A DNA stretch of 20,753 nucleotides from Pseudomonadota bacterium. Its GTDB lineage: Bacteria > Pseudomonadota > Alphaproteobacteria > UBA2136 > UBA6156. Below the pieces are notes generated by a model that saw only the letters and a list, made by a program, of their open reading frames with translations, had not been told where the DNA came from and made no database searches. Position 1 is the first letter of the stretch. Every line of letters starts with the position of its first letter. A program made the position numbers and the translations under genes. Positions 1 to 7,455 of the stretch are shown piece by piece. The stretch covers positions 1 through 20,753 of the forward strand of contig RFNJ01000091.1 in assembly GCA_009927255.1 (NCBI GenBank), read 5' to 3'.

Positions 1-1
1 C

Positions 2-22
2 CCCGCCGCTGGCGGGTTTTTT
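2..22 (+). terminator. Intrinsic terminator or attenuator just upstream of pyrB
   Basis: A perfect 6-bp G+C stem (CCCGCC, positions 2-7, with GGCGGG, 11-16) with a GCT loop is followed directly by six T residues (17-22). This is a textbook Rho-independent terminator reading on the plus strand. It ends only 12 bases before the first pyrB ATG (35). It may end an upstream gene outside the window, or act as an attenuator for pyrB; the upstream sequence needed to decide is not in the window. Confidence 0.8.
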
Positions 23-34
23 ATTGGAATAGAA

Positions 35-973
35 ATGAGGGGAAGATTTGAAAGCATGGAATGGCGGCGGGCTTTGGTGGAGATTGGGCAGTTTGGCGGG
101 GCTGAGATTGCGGAGCTTTTTGCGGTGGTGCGGGGGATTGAGGGGGAGTTGGAGGAAGGGAAGGTGCGGCAGGTGCTGGCGGGGAAGGTGTTGGCGAATT
201 TGTTTTATGAGCCTTCCACCCGCACCAGCAGCAGCTTTTATGCGGCGATGGTGCGGCAGGGGGGGAGTGTGATTCCGATTAATGATGTGACGTATTCTTC
301 GGTGAGCAAGGGCGAGACGTTGGCGGATACGGTGCGGACTTTGGCGTGTTATGCCGATGTGATTGCGCTGCGTCATCCTGCCGATGATGCCACCTTGCAG
401 GCCAGCCGCGTGTGCCCCGTGCCGGTGATTAATGCGGGCAATGGCAAGGGTGAGCACCCGACCCAGGCGCTGCTTGACCTTTACACCATGGTGCGGGAGT
501 TGAAGCTGGAGGAGGCGGCGGAGTTGCGTGGGCGGGTGGTGGCGTTTGTGGGGGATTTGCTTTATGGCCGCACGGTGCATAGTTTGGTGAAGTTGCTGCG
601 GCTTTATAGCGTGAAGGTGGTGTTGGTGGCGCCAGCGGCGTTGCAGCTGCCTTATACTTTACGCCAGCCGGACGATGTGGAGATGAGCTTGGCCGACGCG
701 CTGGCGGTGGCGGATGTGCTGTATGTGACGCGGGTGCAGCAGGAGCGATTGCCCGTTGAGTTACAGGGGGAGTTGCGGGGGGTGGGGTTTGCGTATCGGG
801 TGGGAGTGGCGGAAATGGCGCGGGCTAAGCCGAGCATGGTGCTGATGCATCCGCTGCCGCGGGTGGGGGAGATTGAAGTGGCGGTGGATGGGGATGCCCG
901 CGCCGCTTACTTTCGGCAGATGCGGTATGGGATGGTGGTGCGGATGGGGGTTTTACGGGGGATGGTGGGTTAA
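35..973 (+). CDS. pyrB: Aspartate carbamoyltransferase catalytic chain
   Basis: This cytosolic enzyme condenses carbamoyl phosphate with L-aspartate to N-carbamoyl-aspartate, the first committed step of pyrimidine synthesis. The family signatures are in order: FYEPSTRT (carbamoyl-phosphate loop), SKGETLADT (active-site Lys), LRHPADDA, GEHPTQALLDLYT, GDLLYGRTVHSL, TRVQQERL and the C-terminal HPLPRVGEI. Known catalytic residues therefore look intact. At 312 residues it is full length (E. coli PyrB is 311). The start is uncertain: ATG 35 has only a weak GGA upstream, whereas an in-frame ATG at 56 (305 residues) has AGGGGAAG at 38-45. The motifs resemble the enteric, archaeal and plant type of chain. 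No regulatory pyrI follows; the next gene is convergent kup, whose stop overlaps by 4 bases. Codon third positions are very G-rich, as in all plus-strand DNA of this half. Confidence 0.95.
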   Translation: MRGRFESMEWRRALVEIGQFGGAEIAELFAVVRGIEGELEEGKVRQVLAGKVLANLFYEPSTRTSSSFYAAMVRQGGSVIPINDVTYSSVSKGETLADTVRTLACYADVIALRHPADDATLQASRVCPVPVINAGNGKGEHPTQALLDLYTMVRELKLEEAAELRGRVVAFVGDLLYGRTVHSLVKLLRLYSVKVVLVAPAALQLPYTLRQPDDVEMSLADALAVADVLYVTRVQQERLPVELQGELRGVGFAYRVGVAEMARAKPSMVLMHPLPRVGEIEVAVDGDARAAYFRQMRYGMVVRMGVLRGMVG

Positions 974-2835
974 ATCTCGATTTGGTTGGCGATTTCGATG
1001 ACTTGGTGGCGGGGGATGTGGAAGTAGTTGACGGCACTGTGGGAGAATTTGTCCATCAGGATGAAGATCGGTTCTTGCCAGCGGTTGAGGGCCTTGTTGT
1101 GGCTTGGGACGTAGGTGTGGGCGCTGAGGAAGTAGGAGAGTTTTTCAGGGTGGTTGATTTTGAGGCCGAGCGGGGCCAACTGTTCGATGAGGCGGGGGAT
1201 GTGGGCTTGCTCCATGAAGCCGAAGGTGGCTTGGACGGTGGTGACGTTGTGGGGGTGGTGGTGGATGCTGATTCTCTCGGATTCTGGATAGCGCGGCAGT
1301 TTGGCGCGGTTGATTTTGAGGATGATGGTTTGCGCGTGCCAGACTTCGTTGTGTTGCAAGTTGTACATCAGCGCCGGTGGCACGTGGTTGAGGTTGGAGG
1401 TGAGGAAGATGGCGGTGTGGCGGATTTTGGGGAGTTTGGCGTCGAGCATCACCAAGAATTTATCGAGTGGGGGGGTGTGGGTGAGGGTGATTTTGTGGGC
1501 TTGGGCGCGGCCGCGTATCCAGGTGTGCATGATGAACAAAATGGCGAGGCCCAGCGCCAGCGGGAAGTAGCCGCCTTGGGCGATTTTTTGTAGGTTGGCG
1601 GCGAGGAAGGCGAGGTCGATCAGGCCAAAGAACAGCAAGAACAACCCCACGCTGAACCATGACCAATGGTTGCGGTTTTTCAGCACCAGCGCCAGCAGCA
1701 GGGTGGTGGTGAGCATGGTGCCGGTGACGGCAATTCCGTAGGCGCTGGCGAGGTGTTCCGAACTATGAAATTCCAGCACCAAAATGATGGTGCCGAGGCA
1801 GAGCAGCCAGTTCATCAGCGGAATATAGATTTGGCCGACGTGCTGGGCGCTGGTGTGGCGGATATCCATGCGCGGCAGGTAGCCAAGTTGCACCGCTTGC
1901 TGGGTGAGGCTGTAGGCGCCGCTGATCACCGCTTGCGAGGCGATGACGCTGGCGGCGGTGGCGAGCACCACCATGGGCAGTTGGAAGGGTTGGGGCACCA
2001 GCAGATAGAAGGGGTTGGCGATGGCGGTGGCATCGCGCAGCAACAGCGAGCCTTGGCCGAAGTAGTTGAGCATCAGGCAGGGGAAGACCATGAACAGCCA
2101 GCCGTATTGGATGGGTTTGCGGCCGTAGTGGCCCATGTCGGCATAGAGGGCTTCGGCGCCCGTAATGGCCAGCACCACGGCGCCGAGTGTGATGAAGCTG
2201 ACTTCCGGGTGGTGGAGCAAAAACGCTAGCGCGTGGTGGGGGCTTAGGGCTTGGAGAATGGTGGGATTGTGGAAGATTTCCAGCAAGCCCAGCACGCCCA
2301 AGGTGCTGAACCACACCAGCATGATGGGGCCAAACAGCACGCCGACGGTGTGGGTGCCTTGCTGTTGCAGGCTGAACAAGCCGATGAGCAGGGTGAGGGT
2401 GATGGGGATGACGAAGGCGGCGAAGTTGGGGCTGGCGACTTTGAGGCCTTCCACCGCCGAAAGCACCGAGATGGCGGGAGTGATGAGGGCATCGCCATAG
2501 AACAAGGCGGCGCCGGCGAGGCCGAGAAAAAGGATGACATTGCGCTGATAGGGCTTGGCGAAGTTATCCAGCGCCAAGGTGGTGAGGGCGAAGGTGCCGC
2601 CTTCGCCGTGGTTATCGGCCCGCAGCACAACGCCAACGTATTTGACCGTGACCACCAACAACAAGCTTGTGCTGATGAGGCTGAGGATGCCGAAGATATT
2701 TTCCGGCGTGAGGGGAATGCCAGCGGCGGTGAAGCAGGCGCGTAGGGTGTAGAGGGGGCTGGTGCCGATATCGCCAAACACCACGCCGAGTGCGCCGATT
2801 ATTAAGGGGATGAGGGCGGGGTTGGGTTTGCGCAT
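970..2835 (-). CDS. kup: KUP-family low-affinity potassium uptake protein
   Basis: This is an inner-membrane K+ transporter, probably a K+/H+ symporter as is known for Kup. Its 621 residues match E. coli Kup (622). The N-terminus carries the hallmark LGVVFGDIGTSPLYTL with the conserved Asp at residue 22, then LFYGDALITPAISVLSAVEG (about 111-130) and ITGAEALYADMGHYGRKP. About twelve hydrophobic segments fill roughly residues 8-430, and a soluble C-terminal region follows. The ATG has no clear Shine-Dalgarno sequence; the bases before it are pyrimidine-rich. It converges on pyrB with overlapping stop codons and no terminator between them. It is divergent from hfq across a 259-base gap. Although on the minus strand, its DNA keeps the same plus-strand G-richness as its neighbours, showing that the skew is strand-based and not gene-based. 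Confidence 0.95.
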   Translation of the reverse strand: MRKPNPALIPLIIGALGVVFGDIGTSPLYTLRACFTAAGIPLTPENIFGILSLISTSLLLVVTVKYVGVVLRADNHGEGGTFALTTLALDNFAKPYQRNVILFLGLAGAALFYGDALITPAISVLSAVEGLKVASPNFAAFVIPITLTLLIGLFSLQQQGTHTVGVLFGPIMLVWFSTLGVLGLLEIFHNPTILQALSPHHALAFLLHHPEVSFITLGAVVLAITGAEALYADMGHYGRKPIQYGWLFMVFPCLMLNYFGQGSLLLRDATAIANPFYLLVPQPFQLPMVVLATAASVIASQAVISGAYSLTQQAVQLGYLPRMDIRHTSAQHVGQIYIPLMNWLLCLGTIILVLEFHSSEHLASAYGIAVTGTMLTTTLLLALVLKNRNHWSWFSVGLFLLFFGLIDLAFLAANLQKIAQGGYFPLALGLAILFIMHTWIRGRAQAHKITLTHTPPLDKFLVMLDAKLPKIRHTAIFLTSNLNHVPPALMYNLQHNEVWHAQTIILKINRAKLPRYPESERISIHHHPHNVTTVQATFGFMEQAHIPRLIEQLAPLGLKINHPEKLSYFLSAHTYVPSHNKALNRWQEPIFILMDKFSHSAVNYFHIPRHQVIEIANQIEI

Positions 2836-3094
2836 CGGGGTTGAGTTTAGGGGATTTTGGGGGGATTGCGGAGGTGGTTGTGCCTTTATATGCGCGTGAG
2901 TGTGGCAGCTAGGTTTATTTGCTATGCCAGTTTGTTGTGATTTTGGCCACGGTGGGGTGTGGGGGTTGGAGGTTGGGGTGGGTGAGGGGATAGGCGGTGG
3001 GGCGCGGGATGGGCTATGCTGGCAGCACTAAAAACAATGAGGCGCCACAAGGTGCCCGCAAAAAAACAAGAATAATAATGACAGGGTAAAGACA
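2836..3094. other. Divergent kup-hfq intergenic region, strongly G-rich on the plus strand
   Basis: These 259 bases separate the divergent starts of kup and hfq and must hold both promoters, but I see no convincing -35/-10 pair. The stretch 2881-3000 contains 54 G and 13 C on the plus strand. A small hairpin (GGCGCC 3041-3046, loop ACAA, GGTGCC 3051-3056) lies about 40 bases before hfq and could be part of its leader. AGGGT at 3083-3087 is a reasonable ribosome binding site for hfq. No supported coding region was found. Confidence 0.6.
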
Positions 3095-3334
3095 ATGGCT
3101 GCGAAGAAGAAACTGCAAGATGTGTTTTTGGCGCATGTAAGCAAAGGGCATGGGCCGGTGACGGTGTTTTTGACCAACGGGGTTAAGCTTTCGGGCAGCA
3201 TTACCTGGGTGGATGAGGAGTGCCTGACCCTGGCCCGCGATGGCGTGACCCAGCTGATTTTTAAGCACGCGGTGGCCACCGTGATGCCACAGGATGCGGT
3301 GAGCATTTATGACCTGATGGGTCAGCCGGAATAA
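3095..3334 (+). CDS. hfq: RNA chaperone Hfq
   Basis: Hfq is a hexameric Sm-like protein that binds A/U-rich RNA and pairs small RNAs with mRNAs. The 79-residue sequence starts with the LQDVFLAHV helix (Gln8, Asp9 of the proximal face). The Sm1 motif follows as PVTVFLTNGVKLSGSITWVD, then Sm2 as QLIFKHAVATVMP, where Phe56-Lys57-His58 replace the enteric Tyr-Lys-His. The C-terminal tail is short, as usual outside the gammaproteobacteria. The start ATG has AGGGT seven bases upstream. Only 14 bases separate its stop from hflX, the widely conserved hfq-hflX arrangement, so the two are probably cotranscribed. Confidence 0.97.
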   Translation: MAAKKKLQDVFLAHVSKGHGPVTVFLTNGVKLSGSITWVDEECLTLARDGVTQLIFKHAVATVMPQDAVSIYDLMGQPE

Positions 3335-3348
3335 GGGCGCGCCACGCG

Positions 3349-4659
3349 ATGCCTGCGCGGATTGAGATGAAGGCGCCCCTACCCCGTGGTGCGGTGGTGG
3401 GGGTGGCTTTTCCGCGTGGGTATGAGCCAGATGATAGTAGTTATGGAGGGGCGCAGGGGGCCTTTGAGATGCTGCCCAAAGGCAGCCGCAGCCATGAGCA
3501 AAAGCTGGCCGAGGCGGTGAATTTGTTTGAGGCGCTGGATGTGGACGTTGCTTATGCCGAGCATGTGAACTTGGCCAAAATTTCCCCCGCTACGTTGCTG
3601 GGTGGCGGCGTGGTGGAGCGTTTGGCCGAGGCGGTGAAGGCCGAGAAGCTGGAAGTGGTGATGGTGGATGCCATCCTTTCACCCCGCCAGCAGCGCGAGC
3701 TGGAGGTGGCGCTGGGGGCCAAGGTGATTGACCGCACGGGTGTGATTTTGGATATTTTTGCCAGGCGCGCGCGCACCAAGGCGGGGAAATTGCAGGTGGA
3801 GGCGGCGATGCTGGCGTATCAGCAGAGCCGCTTGGTGCGTTTGTGGAGCCACTTGGAGCGCCAGCGCGGGGGGATGGGCAAGACCGGTGGGCCGGGGGAG
3901 CGGCAGCTGGAATTGGACAAGCGGATTTTGCGCGCGCGGATGGCCAAAGTGCGTGGTGAGCTGTTGAATGTGGAGCGTGAGCGCGGGTTACAGCGGATGG
4001 CGCGGCAGCGTGCGCAGGTGCCTACTGTGGCGTTGGTGGGTTATACCAACGCGGGCAAGAGCACGCTGTTTAATCGTTTGGTGGATGCGGGGACGTTGGT
4101 GGCGGATGCGTTGTTTGCGACACTTGACCCGCTGATGCGCAAGTTGGAGCTTCCCGGTGGCTTGGAGATTGTGATGGTGGACACCGTGGGGTTTATTGCC
4201 GACCTTCCACATGAACTGGTGGAGGCATTTAAGGCTACGCTGGAAGAAGTGGTGATGGCGGATGTGCTGCTGCATGTGCATGATGCGAGTAACCCCGAAA
4301 TGCTGGCGCAGGCGGCGGATGTGCGCGGGGTGTTGGCGCAGTTGGGCGCGGGGGATAAGCGGGTGATTGAGGTTTATAACAAGGTGGATAAGGCGGGGGA
4401 TTGGTTGGTGCCCAAAGGTGGCATGGGGGTTTCGGCTTTGACCGGCGAGGGTACGCAGGAGTTGCTGGTGGCGATTGCGAAGGTTTTGCAGGAGGATTGG
4501 CAGCAGTTGAAGGTGCAAGTGCCCGCCAGTGATGGGCGGCGGTTGGCTTGGCTTTATGCCCATGGCACGGTGCTGAGCAAGCAACTGGATGGTGAAATGT
4601 GGACGTTGCAGGTGAAGCTGCGCGAGGGGGATGTTCAGCTGTGGGAGCGGCTGAAATGA
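3349..4659 (+). CDS. hflX: Ribosome-associated GTPase HflX
   Basis: HflX is a translational GTPase that binds the 50S subunit and is known to split stalled 70S ribosomes. The 436-residue protein has the N-terminal HflX domain (about 40-215), including GGPGERQLELDKR around residues 180-192, and then a G domain. G motifs are all visible: GYTNAGKS (231-238), DTVGF (278-282), NKVD (344-347) and the SA of G5 (362-363). ATLDP (258-262) is also present. A short C-terminal domain follows. The ATG at 3349 sits after AAGGGCG (3333-3339); ATG 3367 (at residue 7) is an alternative start. It lies directly behind hfq and converges, 8 bases apart, with a small minus-strand gene. Confidence 0.95.
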   Translation: MPARIEMKAPLPRGAVVGVAFPRGYEPDDSSYGGAQGAFEMLPKGSRSHEQKLAEAVNLFEALDVDVAYAEHVNLAKISPATLLGGGVVERLAEAVKAEKLEVVMVDAILSPRQQRELEVALGAKVIDRTGVILDIFARRARTKAGKLQVEAAMLAYQQSRLVRLWSHLERQRGGMGKTGGPGERQLELDKRILRARMAKVRGELLNVERERGLQRMARQRAQVPTVALVGYTNAGKSTLFNRLVDAGTLVADALFATLDPLMRKLELPGGLEIVMVDTVGFIADLPHELVEAFKATLEEVVMADVLLHVHDASNPEMLAQAADVRGVLAQLGAGDKRVIEVYNKVDKAGDWLVPKGGMGVSALTGEGTQELLVAIAKVLQEDWQQLKVQVPASDGRRLAWLYAHGTVLSKQLDGEMWTLQVKLREGDVQLWERLK

Positions 4660-4667
4660 AAGGTTTA

Positions 4668-4892
4668 TTAGGCAAGAATGTTTACGAGGGTGCCGCGGGT
4701 GGAGTCGGTATAGCCGCCGCCGGTGTTGGTGGCGGTGCGGGTGCTGCCGTTCACGTTTTGCTGCTGGTTGGGTTGCTGTTGCAGCGGGCTAATGGGGCTT
4801 ACGGGTTGGAACGGTTGGGTATTTTGGGGCGCGTTGCTGCGCTGAATGGTGGTGGCGGTGCTTGGGCGGTAGGCGGTGATGCGGATGTCCAT
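4668..4892 (-). CDS. Small Q/N/T/P-rich hypothetical protein
   Basis: I do not recognise this 74-residue protein. It almost exactly fills the gap between hflX and the GGDEF-EAL gene without overlapping either, which favours a real gene over a chance frame. Its composition is low-complexity and polar: Thr, Gln, Asn and Pro dominate residues 8-60, with QQQPNQQQN in the middle, and it ends in a more ordered GGGYTDSTRGTLVNILA. There is no signal peptide and no membrane segment. The start codon (4890-4892) has no clear ribosome binding site. It is divergent from the next gene, so the two may share a control region at about 4893-4947. It might be noncoding; homologues would settle it. Confidence 0.5.
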   Translation of the reverse strand: MDIRITAYRPSTATTIQRSNAPQNTQPFQPVSPISPLQQQPNQQQNVNGSTRTATNTGGGYTDSTRGTLVNILA

Positions 4893-4947
4893 GGCAAGAG
4901 AGTAAGCCGATTTGGTGCATACAGCAAGGTGGTGTGCTGTGGTTGAT

Positions 4948-7338
4948 ATGTTATTCGCTTATGCAGAGTGGGTGGTGCTGGCGGCGGGGGTGGCGCTGGT
5001 GCTGGCGGGAGTGGTGTGGTGGCTGGTGGAGCAATTATTAAGCGTAAAACTTGAGCAGGCGGTGGTGGCGCGCACCCAGCGGATGGAGGCGGTAAGCCAG
5101 CGGTTTCGGCTGATGGCCGACAATGCCTATGACTTGATTGCGGTGTGCGATGGTGAGGGGCGGATGGAGTATGTGAATGCGGCTTTTACCCGCGTGTGCG
5201 GCTTTGGCAAGGAAGAGTTGCGGGGGCGGGAGTTGCCGTTGTGGGTTCACCCCAAATTTAAGGAAGAAATGGTGCAGCTGTTGGCGCAGGTGGTGCGTGG
5301 TGGGGCGCCGGTGGAGACGGTGATGAAATTCCCGCTGGCGAGTGATGCGGAAAGTGCCAGCCGTGCGCAAGGTTGGGTGGATGTTGAATTGGTGGCGCAG
5401 GGCTTGCCGGACACCGATTGGGTGGTGCGCCATGTGGTGCTGCATGCGCGGGATGTTTCGGCCCGGCGGAAAATGCTGGATGAGCTGGCGCGCAATGAGC
5501 AGCGGTTTAAGGATTTTGCCAGTTCTTCTGCCGACTGGCTGTGGGAGACCGATGTGGCGGGAAGCTTTAAGTACGTTAGCCCTGGGGTGGTGAATGTGCT
5601 GGGCTATGACCCCGATGAATTGCTGGGGGCTGGGCAGTTGGAGATTTTGTTTAGCAGTTCGGAAGACCCAGCGCTTGAACTGATTGCCAGCCGCACCGAG
5701 CGGCGCCAAGCCTATAAGGAAATGGAGTTTTGGACCAAAACTAAAAGCGGCGAGCGGGTGTGTTTGCGGATGAGCGGTGTGCCGATTATGAATAATTTTC
5801 AGGAGTTTGTGGGGTATCGGGGGGCGGCCAGCAACATTACGGCGAATAAGATTGAGCGGGATAATGTGTTTAGGCTGGCGACCACCGACCACTTGACCGG
5901 CTTGCTGAACCGCCCGCGCTTTAAGGAAGAATTGGAGCGGGCGGTGGCGTTGGCGCGGCGGCATAATACCAGCGGGGTGGTGATTTTTATTGACCTTGAC
6001 CGCTTTAAGGAAGTGAACGACACCCATGGCCACGAGGCGGGTGACCATATTTTGCTGGGGCTGGCGAAAATTTTGCGTGAGAGTGTGCGCGCGACTGACA
6101 TTGTGGCGCGGCTGGGTGGCGATGAATTTGGGATTATTATGCACAATGTGGATGTGGCGGCGGCGAGCGCCAAAGCGCAGCAGATGATTGAGCGGATTGG
6201 CGCTTTTGCGGTGGATTATCGGGGCACGCGGCTAAGCACCACGATGAGCATGGGGATGGTGCAGTATCCGCAAGAGGACAAGAGTGCCGACCACCTTGTG
6301 ATGACCGCGGACTTGGCGATGTATCGCGCCAAAGACATGGGGCGCAACCGCTTGTTTGTGGACGCTGACGATGCCACCAGTGGCGCGGCGGGGAGTGTGC
6401 GGGCGCAGCTGAAGTGGGTGGAGCGGTTGCGCTACTGCCTAGACCACAATGAATTTGAGATGCATTACCAAGCGATTGTGCCGATGCGTAAGAAAAAACG
6501 GCCGTTGTTTGAGAGCTTGCTTAGGATTTATGACGAGAATGGTAAGGTGGCGAGCCCCGCGCTGTATATTGATGCGGCGGAGCACTTTGGGTTGATTCAA
6601 CGGCTGGATTTGGCGGTTGTGCGGCGGGTGTTTGAGACCCAAAAGCAGCTGATGGAGGAAGGCGTGGAGGTGGATGTTTCAATTAACTTAAGCTGCCGCA
6701 CGCTGGGTGACCCTGCTGTTGTGCCCAAGCTAAAAGCGCTGATGGAAGAGACGCAGATTGACCCGACACGGATTATTTTTGAGGTGACGGAAACGATGGC
6801 GCTGCATGACCCGGCGGAGATGCGGGATATTGGGGAAATTCGGCAATTTATTGATAGTTTGCGGCAGATGGGCTTTCGGTTTGCGTTGGATGACTTTGGT
6901 ACGGGGTTTACCAGCTTTAGATACCTTAAAGTGCTGGATGTGGACTTGGTGAAGATTGATGGCGAATATATTAAAAACCTGACCACCGATGAGGATGACC
7001 GCTTGTTTGTGGAGAGCATGGTGCATTTGTGCCGTGGGCTGGGCATTGAGACGATTGCCGAGTTTGTCGAGAACACCCAAATTTTGGAGAGCTTATTGGA
7101 GCTGGGGGTGGAAGGCGGGCAGGGGTGGCTGTTTGCCAAACCGATGCCGGATATTCGGGCGCTGGTGAAGGAGTATAAGGGTAAGGTGATGGCGGACTAC
7201 TTAGACAAACTGCCGCTGTTGCAGCATGGCAAGATGGAGGAGAAGGGGGTAGAGAAGGTGGTGGAGAAGGCACCTGAGAAAGTAATTGAAAAAGCAGAAA
7301 AGAAGGCCACTGAGAAGAAGGCGAAGACGAGGGAGTAG
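4948..7338 (+). CDS. Membrane-anchored PAS-PAS-GGDEF-EAL cyclic-di-GMP protein
   Basis: This is a probable hybrid cyclic-di-GMP synthase/phosphodiesterase of about 796 residues. One N-terminal membrane helix (about 7-28) precedes two PAS domains (about 50-170 and 185-300). The GGDEF domain has an intact GGDEF (390-394) and an RxxD inhibitory site (RATD, five residues upstream), so synthesis with product feedback is plausible. The EAL domain has ESL (522-524) in place of EAL but keeps INLS, FEVTET, DDFGTG (648-653), LVKIDGEY and EFVE, so phosphodiesterase activity may remain. The C-terminus is a charged Lys/Glu tail of VEK/PEK/IEK units (about residue 760 on). I chose ATG 4948; a TTG at 4912 would add 12 residues, and neither has a strong ribosome binding site. 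The signal sensed by the PAS domains is unknown. Confidence 0.92.
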   Translation: MLFAYAEWVVLAAGVALVLAGVVWWLVEQLLSVKLEQAVVARTQRMEAVSQRFRLMADNAYDLIAVCDGEGRMEYVNAAFTRVCGFGKEELRGRELPLWVHPKFKEEMVQLLAQVVRGGAPVETVMKFPLASDAESASRAQGWVDVELVAQGLPDTDWVVRHVVLHARDVSARRKMLDELARNEQRFKDFASSSADWLWETDVAGSFKYVSPGVVNVLGYDPDELLGAGQLEILFSSSEDPALELIASRTERRQAYKEMEFWTKTKSGERVCLRMSGVPIMNNFQEFVGYRGAASNITANKIERDNVFRLATTDHLTGLLNRPRFKEELERAVALARRHNTSGVVIFIDLDRFKEVNDTHGHEAGDHILLGLAKILRESVRATDIVARLGGDEFGIIMHNVDVAAASAKAQQMIERIGAFAVDYRGTRLSTTMSMGMVQYPQEDKSADHLVMTADLAMYRAKDMGRNRLFVDADDATSGAAGSVRAQLKWVERLRYCLDHNEFEMHYQAIVPMRKKKRPLFESLLRIYDENGKVASPALYIDAAEHFGLIQRLDLAVVRRVFETQKQLMEEGVEVDVSINLSCRTLGDPAVVPKLKALMEETQIDPTRIIFEVTETMALHDPAEMRDIGEIRQFIDSLRQMGFRFALDDFGTGFTSFRYLKVLDVDLVKIDGEYIKNLTTDEDDRLFVESMVHLCRGLGIETIAEFVENTQILESLLELGVEGGQGWLFAKPMPDIRALVKEYKGKVMADYLDKLPLLQHGKMEEKGVEKVVEKAPEKVIEKAEKKATEKKAKTRE

Positions 7339-7340
7339 CT

Positions 7341-7377
7341 GCCAAGGCATTGGCCAAAGTTTTGGCTAAAGTTTTTT
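7341..7377 (+). terminator. Possible weak terminator with a 12-base tandem repeat
   Basis: Just after the GGDEF-EAL stop, TTGGCCAAAGTT (7350-7361) is followed head-to-tail by TTGGCTAAAGTT (7362-7373), one mismatch in twelve. The sequence can fold as GCCAA/TTGGC (7341-7345 with 7350-7354) or GCCAAA/TTTGGC, and a run of six T residues (7372-7377) follows. It could end transcription of the upstream gene, but the stems are short. The remainder of the gap up to dcd shows no clear promoter. Confidence 0.35.
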
Positions 7378-7455
7378 AGGTGGCCAGTAGTTTTATGCTG
7401 TTTTTTGGCGTATGGTGGCGCGAGTTGGGGAAGATTAAAGAGGGGGAGAGAGACC

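Noticed and set aside
982..1593. A 203-codon plus-strand open frame opposite kup
   Set aside because: It lies wholly antisense to the well-supported kup gene, and its translation is low-complexity Val/Gly/Glu/Asp as expected from complementing codons of a skewed genome.
3041..3056. Hairpin in the hfq leader as a riboswitch or terminator
   Set aside because: A 6-bp stem with one G-U pair followed by A residues; too small for a riboswitch and lacking a T-run on the plus strand.
5038..6144. A 368-codon minus-strand open frame opposite the GGDEF-EAL gene
   Set aside because: It is antisense to intact PAS and GGDEF domains, and its His/Gln/Pro/Arg-rich translation shows no domain.
7405..7455. 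Upstream ATG extending dcd by 17 residues
   Set aside because: The extension is unlike the family N-terminus, while ATG 7456 has a strong purine-rich ribosome binding site and gives the usual length.
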